From the NCBI GenBank assembly GCA_005878325.1, contig VBMR01000153.1, forward strand, positions 1 to 7,727: a DNA stretch of 7,727 bases. The letters are read 5' to 3'. Each line of letters opens with the position of its first letter. Position 1 is the first letter of the stretch. The notes under the pieces were generated by a model. It did not search any database and had not been told where the DNA came from. It was given only the letters and a program-made list of their open reading frames with translations. This document shows positions 1 through 6,970 of this stretch, piece by piece. The DNA comes from Methanobacteriota archaeon. GTDB lineage: Archaea; Thermoplasmatota; Thermoplasmata; RBG-16-68-12. The translations under genes were made by a program, and so were the position numbers.

Positions 1-2669
1 AGCGAGTCTTCACGCTCATCGTCCGCGACATCACGTCGCGCAAAGCGGCGGAGCACACCCTGAAGGAGTCGGAAGCGAGATACCGGCAGCTGTTCGAGGG
101 GTCGGAGGACGCCATCTTGAGCAAGGACCCCGAGGGCACGATCAAAAGTTGGAACGCGAGCGCGGAACGGATGTACGGATACACGAGCGAGGAAGCGATT
201 GGCCAAAACGTCTCTATGCTCGCCCCGCCCGACAAGTCGGACGAACTGAAAGGGATCCTGGATGGGCTGCGGCGGGGGGAGAAGGTGGAGCATTTCGAGA
301 CGGAACGCATACGGAAGGACGGTCGGCGGATCGTGGTTTCCCTTAGCATCTCTCCGATCCGGGACGACTCGGGGACCTTCGTTGGTGCCTCGACCATCGC
401 GCGGGACATCACGGAACAGAGGCGGGCGGAGGAGGTTCTCCAGGCGCGCGAGGCGCAATTTAGGTCAATGATCGAAGGGGCACCCAACGGTCTGGTAGCG
501 GTGGACGAGCAGGGTCGCATCAAGACGATCAATTCCCAGGTGGAGCAGCTCTTTGGCTATCGCCGCGACGACCTGATCGGCCAGCCGGTGGAAATCCTCC
601 TCCCGGAGCGCGATCGCACAGAAGACCCCGATCTGTGGAACGCCTTTTGGGAGTCACCTGAGGCCCGGCCCATGAGCAATGGCCGAGACCTATTCGCCCG
701 GCGGAAAGATGGCAGCGAGTTTCCGGTCGAGATCGGCCTCAATCCCATCGAGACACCGGAAGGCCGGCTCGTTCTCGCGTCGATCGCAGACATCACCGAC
801 CGCAAAAAAGCCGAAGTCGAGTCGTCCCGTATCGCCCAGGAATTGACGAACTTGATCGACACCGCGAACGCTCCGATCTTCGGCATCGACCGCGACGGCC
901 GGGTGACGGAGTGGAACAGGACCGCCGCCGCCATCACCGGGTACGAGAATAAGGAAACGCTCGGCCACCGGCTCGTCGAGGAATTCATCACGAGGGAGTA
1001 CCAGACGCAGGTTAAGGAAGTCCTCGATAAAGCCCTCAAGGGGAACGAAACGGCGAACTACGAATTCCCGCTCTACACCAAGAACGGCGACCGCCGCGAC
1101 GTGCTCCTCAACGCGACCACGAGGCGCGACGTCCAGGGGAACATCATCGGCGTCATCGGCGTGGGACAGGACATCACCGACCGCAAAAAAGCCGAAGTCG
1201 AGTCGTCCCGTATCGCCCAGGAACTGACGAACTTGATCGACACCGCGAACGCTCCGATCTTCGGCATCGACCGCGACGGCCGGGTGACGGAGTGGAACAG
1301 GACGGCGGTCGCCATCACCGGGTACGAGAAGCGCGAGACCTTGGGCAGGAACCTCGTGGAAGATTTCATCACCAAAGAGTACAAGATACCGGTGAAGGAA
1401 GTTTTGGATAAGGCCTTGATGGGCAACGAGACCGCCAACTTCGAGTTCCCCTTGTATACCAAAAAGCGCGACCGCCGCGATGTGCTCCTCAACGCGACCA
1501 CGAGGCGCGACGTCCAGGGGAACATCATCGGCGTCATCGGCGTGGGACAGGACATCACGGAAAGCAAGCGGGCGGAGCAGGCCCTGGTCGCGTCCGAAGC
1601 GAAGTTCCGCGGCTTGATCGAATCCGCGCCGGACGGGGTCTTCGTCGTCGACATGGAAGGGATGATCCTCGAGACGAACCCCGCGGGAGAACGGATGGTC
1701 GGCCGCTCGCGAGCGGACCTCGTGGGCCGTCCGCTGACGGACCTCGCCTCACCGGAACGCGTCCCGATCCTGTCCACCTACATCTCGGACCGAATCGAAG
1801 GGCGACCGCGTCCGGAGTTGCACGAGGGCCTTTGGACCGGCGCCGCGAACGAGCCGATACACATCCAGATTACCTCCCAGGTCGTCCGGACTGCAAACGC
1901 GCCCCCGCATCTCCTGATGGTCGTCCGCGATGTGTCCGAGCAGCAGGACATGCAGCGGAAGCTCGTGGAGAGCGAGCGCTGGGCCTCGATGGGCAAGCTC
2001 GCTTCCTTCGTCGCCCACGAAATCAACACGCCGCTCACGAACATCTCCCTCCTCACCGCCAGCATCGCCCGCCGCGTGAGTGACCCGGAGGCTCAGGAGC
2101 GCCTCAAGAAAATCTCGGCGCAGGGGAAGATCGCGGCGACCATCACCCAGGAGCTGCTCCGGTTCGCGCGGCCAGGCGTGATCAATCCGGTCGAAACGGA
2201 CCTGAAGGAGCTCGTGCAGGAGGCGGTCGAACAGACAGAAGCTTTCCGGAAGCGGACGGTCGAGATCCGGACCGAACTCGGGCCCAAAGCAGTCGTGTGT
2301 GCGGTCGATCCGCTCCGCATCCACGAAGTGCTCGTGAACCTGCTCAAAAATGCATATGAGGCCACCCCCAAGGGGCAGGTCCAGGTCCGAATCGAGGACC
2401 GCGGACCCATCGTCGCGGTGTCCGTGGCCGACACCGGTTCCGGCATGACTCCCGAGGTCCGGTCGCGGGTGTTTGAACCCTTCTATACGACGAAGAAGAA
2501 AGGGGAAGGGACCGGCCTCGGCCTGGCCATCGCCCGAAGCTTCGTCGTGAACCACGGAGGCGACCTCACGGTCACATCGGAGGTCGGAAAAGGGTCGACT
2601 TTTACCCTCGTCCTGCCGCGGCGGCAGCCCGGCCCGCGTCCGGAGCCCCAGCCGCGGGGACGGCCCTGA
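1..2669 (+). CDS. Multi-PAS sensor histidine kinase, 5' end outside window
   Basis: This is a sensor kinase that would autophosphorylate on His and pass the phosphate to a receiver, probably the next gene. The frame is open from base 3, and the first visible residues (RVFTLIVRDITSRKAAE) are the end of an earlier PAS domain, so the TTG at 117 is internal and the gene starts upstream. Five further PAS domains follow, at about nt 87-434, 459-815, 840-1196, 1221-1577 and 1605-1950; most end in the typical DIT-x-x-[RK]-[RK]-A-E linker. The HisKA helix has the H-box HEINTPL (phospho-His codon 2016-2018). The HATPase domain has an N-box (NLLKNAYEA, Asn codon 2349), a G1 box (DTGSGM, from 2430), an F box (FEPFYTTK) and a G2 box (GTGLGLAI), so catalysis looks intact. 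No membrane segment is visible, so this part is cytosolic. The Pro-rich tail is unremarkable. The ligands are unknown. Confidence 0.95.
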   Translation, partial: RVFTLIVRDITSRKAAEHTLKESEARYRQLFEGSEDAILSKDPEGTIKSWNASAERMYGYTSEEAIGQNVSMLAPPDKSDELKGILDGLRRGEKVEHFETERIRKDGRRIVVSLSISPIRDDSGTFVGASTIARDITEQRRAEEVLQAREAQFRSMIEGAPNGLVAVDEQGRIKTINSQVEQLFGYRRDDLIGQPVEILLPERDRTEDPDLWNAFWESPEARPMSNGRDLFARRKDGSEFPVEIGLNPIETPEGRLVLASIADITDRKKAEVESSRIAQELTNLIDTANAPIFGIDRDGRVTEWNRTAAAITGYENKETLGHRLVEEFITREYQTQVKEVLDKALKGNETANYEFPLYTKNGDRRDVLLNATTRRDVQGNIIGVIGVGQDITDRKKAEVESSRIAQELTNLIDTANAPIFGIDRDGRVTEWNRTAVAITGYEKRETLGRNLVEDFITKEYKIPVKEVLDKALMGNETANFEFPLYTKKRDRRDVLLNATTRRDVQGNIIGVIGVGQDITESKRAEQALVASEAKFRGLIESAPDGVFVVDMEGMILETNPAGERMVGRSRADLVGRPLTDLASPERVPILSTYISDRIEGRPRPELHEGLWTGAANEPIHIQITSQVVRTANAPPHLLMVVRDVSEQQDMQRKLVESERWASMGKLASFVAHEINTPLTNISLLTASIARRVSDPEAQERLKKISAQGKIAATITQELLRFARPGVINPVETDLKELVQEAVEQTEAFRKRTVEIRTELGPKAVVCAVDPLRIHEVLVNLLKNAYEATPKGQVQVRIEDRGPIVAVSVADTGSGMTPEVRSRVFEPFYTTKKKGEGTGLGLAIARSFVVNHGGDLTVTSEVGKGSTFTLVLPRRQPGPRPEPQPRGRP
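789..1550 (+). repeat. Tandem 381-bp PAS-domain duplication inside the kinase
   Basis: There are two head-to-tail copies, 789-1169 and 1170-1550, each 127 codons and in frame; a few bases of the next unit (1551-1558) also match. The first ~160 bp of the copies differ at about 4 positions and the last ~90 bp (1089-1178 versus 1470-1559) at one. The middle (950-1088 versus 1331-1469) differs at roughly 45 of 139 positions by my hand count. Copy 2 uses TTG for Leu in the middle where copy 1 uses CTC. Each copy encodes one PAS domain plus its linker. Confidence 0.93.
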
Positions 2670-2720
2670 GGTGGGAGTTTGTCAAGTCTTCTTGACCAAG
2701 GGAATAACCCCCGCGGCGGG

Positions 2721-3149
2721 ATGGCCTCGGTGAGAGACGACTCCATGACTGCGCAAATCGCGTCCAGCGACCGACCGGGCATCCTGGTCGTGGATGACGA
2801 CGAAGGAATCCGCGAGAACATCGTGGACCTCCTAGGGTCGGAGGACTACCGCGTCGTCTCGGCCGCGGATGCGACCGAGGCTCTGCGCGTCCTGGAATCG
2901 GAAAAAATCGACCTTCTGCTCACGGACTTCCAGATGCCAGGTCCATCCGGCGTAGAGCTGATCGAGGCCGCTCGAAAGAAGGACGCGGCCCTGCCCGTGA
3001 TCCTGATGACGGCGTACCTGTACGTGTACGATCAGCTCGACGACGACAAAAAGCGCGACATCACCATCCTCCGCAAGCCCTTCGACGCGGACGAGGTCCT
3101 CAAGGTTGTTGCGAACGAATTGCGTCGCGGAGACGCCCCGGAGAACTAG
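2721..3149 (+). CDS. Single-domain response regulator (CheY-like receiver)
   Basis: This stand-alone receiver domain is the likely phosphate acceptor of the upstream kinase. Numbering from ATG 2721, the acidic pocket is Asp25-27 (LVVDDDEG), the phospho-acceptor is Asp69 (LLLTDFQMPG, codon 2925-2927), and the switch Thr (ILMTAY) and conserved Lys (LRKPF) follow. No output domain is present, so it signals by protein contact or phosphorelay. The frame is open back to a TTG at 2679, which has a good Shine-Dalgarno match (GAGGTG, 2668-2673). However, codons 2682-2720 have unusually AT-rich third positions compared with the rest, so I prefer ATG 2721; ATG 2745 is also possible. The kinase stop is about 50 nt upstream, consistent with one operon. 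A short linker at the N-terminus precedes the domain. Confidence 0.92.
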   Translation: MASVRDDSMTAQIASSDRPGILVVDDDEGIRENIVDLLGSEDYRVVSAADATEALRVLESEKIDLLLTDFQMPGPSGVELIEAARKKDAALPVILMTAYLYVYDQLDDDKKRDITILRKPFDADEVLKVVANELRRGDAPEN

Positions 3150-3797
3150 CTACTTCGGCACCTTCTGCCAGTCATCTAAGAATCGCTTCAGGCCGACGTC
3201 CGTGAGCGCGTGCTGCGTCATCTTCTTCAGCACGTCGAACGGAAGCGTGACGATATCGGCCCCGAGCTTCGCCGCCTCGATCACGTGGAGCGGATGCCGG
3301 ACGGAGGCCACGAGGACTTCGCAATCCCAATCGTAGTTCCGGAAGATCGGGACGATCTCGCGGATCACCTGCATGCCATCCTGGCCCATGTCGTCGAGGC
3401 GACCGATGAAGGGACTCACATACTTGGCCCCCGCTTTCGCTGCGAGGATCGCCTGGTTCGCGGAGAAGATGAGGGTCGTGTTGATCTTCACGCCTTCCGA
3501 CGCCAAGGCCTTGATCGCCTTGAGACCCTCCGTCGTCATCTGGATCTTGACCACGACGTTCTTGTGGAGCTTCGCGAGCTGACGTCCCTGCTTGATCATC
3601 TCGTCCGCGGAGGTCGTCGTCACCTCGAGGCTAATCGGACCGTCCACGAGGGCGATGATGTCCTGGATCACTTCGGACCACTTCCGGCCCGTCTTGGCGA
3701 CGAGGCTCGGGTTCGTCGTGACTCCATCGAGGACGCCCCATGCCGCGGCCTCGCGGATCTCGTCGATGTTCGCGGTGTCGAGGAAAATCTTGACCAT
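3150..3797 (-). CDS. tal: Small transaldolase (TalC/FSA-type family)
   Basis: This cytosolic class I aldolase-fold enzyme of the non-oxidative pentose phosphate pathway transfers a dihydroxyacetone unit between sugar phosphates. The 215-aa length is typical of the short TalC/FSA family. Visible motifs are FLDTAN at residues 5-10, VTTNPSL at 26-32, Schiff-base Lys84 in VVVKIQMT, INTTLIFS at 105-112 and YVSPFIGRLDD at 126-136. By hand alignment to E. coli FsaA, Glu58 and Phe130 stand where FsaA has Gln59 and Tyr131; this favours transaldolase over fructose-6-phosphate aldolase activity. The family usually reads KIPMT, and here Pro is Gln. The start ATG has a GGAGG 14 nt upstream, which is rather far. 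The gene is convergent with the response regulator, with no base between the stops, and lies downstream of the DUF2182 gene after 87 nt. Confidence 0.95.
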   Translation of the reverse strand: MVKIFLDTANIDEIREAAAWGVLDGVTTNPSLVAKTGRKWSEVIQDIIALVDGPISLEVTTTSADEMIKQGRQLAKLHKNVVVKIQMTTEGLKAIKALASEGVKINTTLIFSANQAILAAKAGAKYVSPFIGRLDDMGQDGMQVIREIVPIFRNYDWDCEVLVASVRHPLHVIEAAKLGADIVTLPFDVLKKMTQHALTDVGLKRFLDDWQKVPK

Positions 3798-3884
3798 TGT
3801 TGGGCCCGCCGGCCTCCGATAGCGAGGTCGGGTTAAGAACGTTGCCGGGCCCCCCAGCCTGAGGCCTTTCCTCCTGGTCCCGGC

Positions 3885-4661
3885 CTACATCGCGAGTCGC
3901 ACGCTCGCGGCGACGACGATGCCGAGGACGACAAGGAGCACGCCGATCGCGCGAGAAAAGAGCCGCGTCCGAACGCCGAGCTTCTCCCCGAAGATGGCCA
4001 CGGAAAGGCCGCCCATCCATACGAGGCTCATCGATCCCGAGATGAAGAGGACGAGCATGAACAGCCAGCAGCAGCCGATGCAATAGAGGGAATGGCGGAA
4101 CCCCATGCGCAACGCACCCAAGCGGCCGCTATGCCAGTGGTGCAGGACGAATCCCGCCGGGGAGGTGCAGTGGGCCAGGCAGACCTCCTTGGTCCGGGTG
4201 ACTTGCCACATTCCGGCGGCCACGAGGATCGCCGCGGGCACGTAGAGGAGCGGCCCCGCGAGCATCGACCCCATCAAGCCGAGCGCCGCGAGGGCCAGGA
4301 GGGCCACGACGCCAAACGCTCCCCAAACGATCACATACGGGATCAGGAAAAGCAACGTCCCGGCCATGTCCGCGGGCCTCACGGCCCGCCCGCCCTCGAG
4401 ACGCGTCATGCCGTGATAGGCAAGGGCCATCGGCAAGGCGGACGGCAACATCATCGCGACCATCATCACGACCAAGAGGGCGAAGAAGAGGACGAGGTCA
4501 CTCGACCCGATCGTCGCCGGTACGATGAGCATCATCATCGTGCCCGAAGCCGCCCATGTCACGTACCACGCGGTGCCCACGACGCCCGCGACCGCCGCCG
4601 TCACGGGCAGGGTGAGTCGCCGAAGGAGGGCGTCCGGCCGACGGAGGTCGTGCGTCTCCAT
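3885..4661 (-). CDS. DUF2182 integral membrane protein, putative metal-binding
   Basis: A 258-aa polytopic membrane protein matching what I know of the DUF2182 family, whose function is uncharacterised. About seven hydrophobic segments are visible, near residues 17-38, 56-80, 101-130, 134-153, 194-209, 211-225 and 238-255. Family landmarks are the Met-rich MMVAMMLPSALPM (66-78), the W-x-x-T-x-x-K-x-x-C-L-x-H-C motif (Cys161, His164, Cys165) followed by SPAGF, and GFRHSLYCIGCCW (His190, Cys194, Cys197, Cys198). Extra His residues sit at 174, 175 and 177. The clustered Cys, His and Met suggest binding of a soft metal such as copper, which is inference only. It is divergent from a DUF1326 gene, a neighbour with which this family often occurs. 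A TATA-like CATATG lies 25-26 nt upstream of the ATG, fitting a leaderless transcript. Confidence 0.9.
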   Translation of the reverse strand: METHDLRRPDALLRRLTLPVTAAVAGVVGTAWYVTWAASGTMMMLIVPATIGSSDLVLFFALLVVMMVAMMLPSALPMALAYHGMTRLEGGRAVRPADMAGTLLFLIPYVIVWGAFGVVALLALAALGLMGSMLAGPLLYVPAAILVAAGMWQVTRTKEVCLAHCTSPAGFVLHHWHSGRLGALRMGFRHSLYCIGCCWLFMLVLFISGSMSLVWMGGLSVAIFGEKLGVRTRLFSRAIGVLLVVLGIVVAASVRLAM

Positions 4662-4683
4662 CGATTCGACAGCGGGTGGCTCA

Positions 4684-4689
4684 CATATG
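4684..4689 (-). promoter_or_regulatory. Candidate TATA-like box for the DUF2182 gene
   Basis: CATATG, in the minus-strand context TTCATATGTG, is centred about 25 nt upstream of the ATG at 4661. That is the spacing expected between an archaeal box A and the start of a leaderless mRNA. The call rests on position and AT content only. Confidence 0.35.
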
Positions 4690-4704
4690 AACGGTGTGGA
4701 GAGT

Positions 4705-4710
4705 CTTAAG
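4705..4710. promoter_or_regulatory. Candidate promoter element (CTTAAG) between divergent DUF genes
   Basis: A self-complementary CTTAAG lies in the divergent region between the DUF2182 and DUF1326 genes. Read on the plus strand it is about 36 nt before the TTG at 4744, which would give a roughly 10-nt leader. Read on the minus strand it is 43 nt before the DUF2182 ATG. Being symmetric it could serve both genes or be a regulator site. This is a weak call. Confidence 0.3.
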
Positions 4711-4743
4711 CCTCGAGTCAGATACGGGCTCGGGGTTTTTCTT

Positions 4744-5436
4744 TTGGCGAACTGGAAACTTGAGGCTGAATATATTCAGAGCTGCAACTGCGACTATGGC
4801 TGCCCGTGCAACTTCAACGCGCTCCCGACGCGTGGGAATTGCGAAGCCCTGGTCGCGTGGAATGTCCGCAAGGGCGAGTTCGACGGGACGAAATTGGACG
4901 GCGTGAAGTTCGCGTGGGGACTGTCGTGGCCCGAGGCAATCCACATGGGGAACGGTACGGCCCGGCTGTATGTCGATGCGGGTGCGACACCGGCACAGAG
5001 GAAGGCGATCGAGGAAATCACGGCAGGCAAGCACGGTGGTGGCGTCTTCGAGATCTTCCCGAAAACGTTCTCGAAGGTGCTGCCCACGAAGGTCACGAAG
5101 ATCGATTTCGAGTATGGCGATGGGTACGACAGCTGGTTCAACGTCCAGGGCATCGGCGAGGTGCAGAGTGCACACATCAAGAATCCGGTGACGGGCGATG
5201 ATTTCGCCGGCGAGGTCCTGTTCCCCGGAGGCATCAATTTCAAGCGGGCCCTGGTGACGTCCGCCGCGAAGTGGTCTCTGAATGACGCGCCGTTTCGAAT
5301 GGGATACGAGAACCGGGCCGGATTCGCGACCGTGACCACTTACTCAAACGGAGGACCCATCACGAGCGATCCGTCCTCCCGCGGGAGTGCCACCGGAGGC
5401 GCTCGGGGAAAGAGTGCGAAGCGGACAGGCCGCTGA
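4744..5436 (+). CDS. DUF1326 domain protein with CxCxxxCxC motif
   Basis: A soluble 230-aa protein matching the DUF1326 family, of unknown function. The hallmark is near the N-terminus: WKLEAEYIQSCNCDYGCPC, with Cys14, Cys16, Cys20 and Cys22, plus Cys33. This spacing suggests a metal or redox site, which is inference. The body contains the usual family core up to about residue 200; the Ser/Gly/Arg/Lys-rich tail (about 203-230) looks disordered. The start is uncertain. TTG 4744 fits the family, which normally begins a few residues before W-x-L-x-x-E-Y. ATG 4687 would add 19 residues whose codons have AT-rich third positions, unlike coding sequence here. The open frame running back to 4525 lies antisense to the DUF2182 gene and is not credible. 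It is divergent from DUF2182, so the two are probably functionally linked. Confidence 0.88.
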   Translation: MANWKLEAEYIQSCNCDYGCPCNFNALPTRGNCEALVAWNVRKGEFDGTKLDGVKFAWGLSWPEAIHMGNGTARLYVDAGATPAQRKAIEEITAGKHGGGVFEIFPKTFSKVLPTKVTKIDFEYGDGYDSWFNVQGIGEVQSAHIKNPVTGDDFAGEVLFPGGINFKRALVTSAAKWSLNDAPFRMGYENRAGFATVTTYSNGGPITSDPSSRGSATGGARGKSAKRTGR

Positions 5437-5575
5437 CCTTCGTCATCGCTCTCGTCTCCCGAATCGCGAGGGAACGTTCGCTCCCCCGGCCGGAAGATTC
5501 CAACCGGGCGGGAGAGGATGTCCCCCGAAGGGCGGGAGAACCTACTTATTCCCCCGGACCGTGCGGACCGCCCGC
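5437..5575. other. Intergenic region upstream of the MFS remnant
   Basis: This 139-bp gap is GC-rich and holds no credible gene. The only distinct element is the AT-rich box at 5543-5550. Open frames crossing it are read-through of neighbouring frames without coding character. Confidence 0.6.
5543..5550 (+). promoter_or_regulatory. Candidate archaeal box A for the MFS gene
   Basis: TACTTATT is an isolated AT-rich octamer in a GC-rich intergenic region, centred about 28 nt upstream of the ATG at 5576 and preceded by a purine-rich GGGAGAA. This matches the layout of BRE plus TATA box for a leaderless archaeal transcript. No Shine-Dalgarno sequence precedes the ATG, which supports that reading. 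Confidence 0.45.
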
Positions 5576-6672
5576 ATGGGTGAACCCGCGACCCTGTGGC
5601 GCCACCGGGACTTCCTCCTCCTGTGGACGGGGCAATCCGTTTCGCGGGTCGGAGACCAGTTCACCGGCCTCGCCGTGCCCTACATCGCCGCGTACCTCCT
5701 CGGGGCCGGCCCGGCCGAGATGGGGCTCCTGGCCTCTTGCACCTCGCCTACCTCTACGTCTTCGGATTTTTCATCGGCGTGTTAACCGTCTTCTTCGACG
5801 TCGCATACCAGGCGTACCTGCCCGCGCTGGTGCAACGCGCGCAACTCGTCGACGCGAACAGCAAGCTGGAGACGAGCAACACGATCGCCTCCTTCGCGGG
5901 CCCGTCGATTGCGGGACCGATCATCGACCTTTTCCGGGCGCCCTTCGCGATGCTGTTCGACGCAGCCTCGTTCTTCTTCTCCGCCGGCTCGCTGGCCGCC
6001 ATCCGAGTCCGAGAGTCGATCGTGCCGCGGTCGCCGAGCGAGTCCGTCCTCGGTCAAATCCTGGAGGGGCTCCGGATTGTCGGCGGGGACCGTCGGTTGC
6101 GATACATCGCCGCGTGTACCGCTTGGTCGAACTTCTTCTCGAGTGCCGTCTTCTCGGCCCTGTTCTTCCTCTTCCTGAAGGAACTCGGCTTCATCGCGAC
6201 GACGATCGGGCTCCTGTTCGCAGCGGCATCGGTCGGCGGGATCGGAGGCGCCCTGGTTTCGGGCCGAATCGCGAAGCGGATCGGGGTGGGCCCCGCCATC
6301 GTCCTCGGCGCCGCCCTCTTTTCCTTTCCCACCCTCCCTCTTCCGTTCCTCCCGGCAGGACCGATCGCCTTTGCGGCGCTGTCCGTGATGCTGGGGGTGA
6401 GCTTCTTCGGCAACCTCCTGTACAACATCAATCAGGTGAGCTTCCGTCAGGCGATCGTCCCCGTCCGACTGCAGGGACGTCTGAACGCGACCATGCGGAC
6501 GATCGTATGGGGTACCTTGCCTCTCGGCGCACTTACGGGAGGGGCCCTCGGCGAAGGAATCGGATTGCGTTCCGCCCTCATCGTCGCCTTGTTCGCGGGC
6601 ACCATCGCGTTCCTCTTCGTCCTCCTTTCGCCGGTCCGAGGGATCCGCGAAATGCCCGAAGCCGTGGCCTAG
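5576..6672 (+). pseudogene. MFS exporter broken by internal deletion and frameshift
   Basis: This is a remnant of a 12-TM major facilitator transporter of the MFS_3/EntS-like exporter type. From ATG 5576 the frame reads a normal N-terminus (LWRHRDFLLLWTGQSVSRVG, first TM, then AEMGLLAS) and runs out at a stop at 5783-5785. The family-like sequence resumes in a different frame at about 5735-5745 (LAYLYVFGFFIGVLTVFFDVAYQ) and continues to the stop at 6670-6672 with about nine hydrophobic segments. At the junction some 50-55 residues normally present are missing: the rest of TM2, the loop with MFS motif A (G-x-x-x-D-R-x-x-R-R) and TM3. The frame change implies a loss of length 1 modulo 3. Transport is unlikely without motif A. 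A misassembly is the alternative. An ATG at 5596 opens the downstream frame but would translate non-family sequence first. Confidence 0.82.
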
Positions 6673-6733
6673 CGGAACATCAGTTCAGTCGAGGGCGAGT
6701 CTGTCTGAGATTCGCTATCAATTGCGAAACAAC

Positions 6734-6750
6734 GTGTTCCAATCGAACAC
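6734..6750. promoter_or_regulatory. Inverted repeat GTGTTC-N5-GAACAC, possible operator
   Basis: Perfect 6-bp arms (6734-6739 and 6745-6750) flank a 5-nt AT-rich spacer in the gap between the MFS remnant and the small membrane ORF. A CACGTG palindrome overlaps its right edge (6750-6755). The symmetry and size suit a dimeric regulator site upstream of the small ORF. No T-tract follows, so it is not a clear terminator. Confidence 0.35.
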
Positions 6751-6820
6751 ACGTGAACCGCACCCATTGAAACCGACCACTAGGGTCGGGCCCCGCAAAC
6801 CCACCCGGTGGTGCACGAAA

Positions 6821-6949
6821 ATGAGACATCCCCTGTCCGACGCGGTGACCGGCTTCCTTCTTGGGATCGCCTTCATGCTCATCCTCATCCAGATGTGGGG
6901 CCTCACCTGGGTCCGTGTCATCGCTCCCGGCTGGTCGCCCGGGATCTAG
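6821..6949 (+). CDS. Putative 43-aa single-pass membrane protein
   Basis: I do not recognise a family. The peptide from ATG 6821 has one long hydrophobic stretch, about residues 8-27 (AVTGFLLGIAFMLILIQMWG), then a short tail ending at TAG 6947-6949. Third codon positions are strongly GC-rich, as in the real genes here, while the in-frame sequence upstream of 6821 (open to 6722) is not. A GGTGGTG at 6807-6813 sits 7 nt before the ATG and could act as ribosome binding site. It faces the convergent transketolase end with a 21-nt gap. It may be a small membrane protein of unknown role; a chance ORF cannot be excluded. Confidence 0.5.
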   Translation: MRHPLSDAVTGFLLGIAFMLILIQMWGLTWVRVIAPGWSPGI

Positions 6950-6970
6950 GCGCCTCGAGGACCCGAACCG

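Noticed and set aside
117..119. TTG as the start of the kinase
   Set aside because: The frame is open to the window edge and encodes the end of another PAS domain and its linker, so this codon is internal.
1073..1777. 234-aa minus-strand open frame opposite the kinase
   Set aside because: It contains the PAS duplication read backwards and no recognisable domain; it is a shadow of the kinase.
3210..3836. 208-aa plus-strand open frame
   Set aside because: It lies antisense to the transaldolase and shows only the Arg/His/Asp-rich composition expected of a shadow frame in GC-rich DNA.
3844..3884. GCCGGG/CCCGGC stem after the DUF2182 stop as a terminator
   Set aside because: The arms are 6 bp with a loop of about 30 nt and no T-tract follows on the minus strand; such pairs are easy to find by chance in GC-rich DNA.
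4525..4743. N-terminal extension of the DUF1326 protein
   Set aside because: The part before 4662 is antisense to the DUF2182 coding region, and the rest has non-coding third-position use and crosses the probable promoters.
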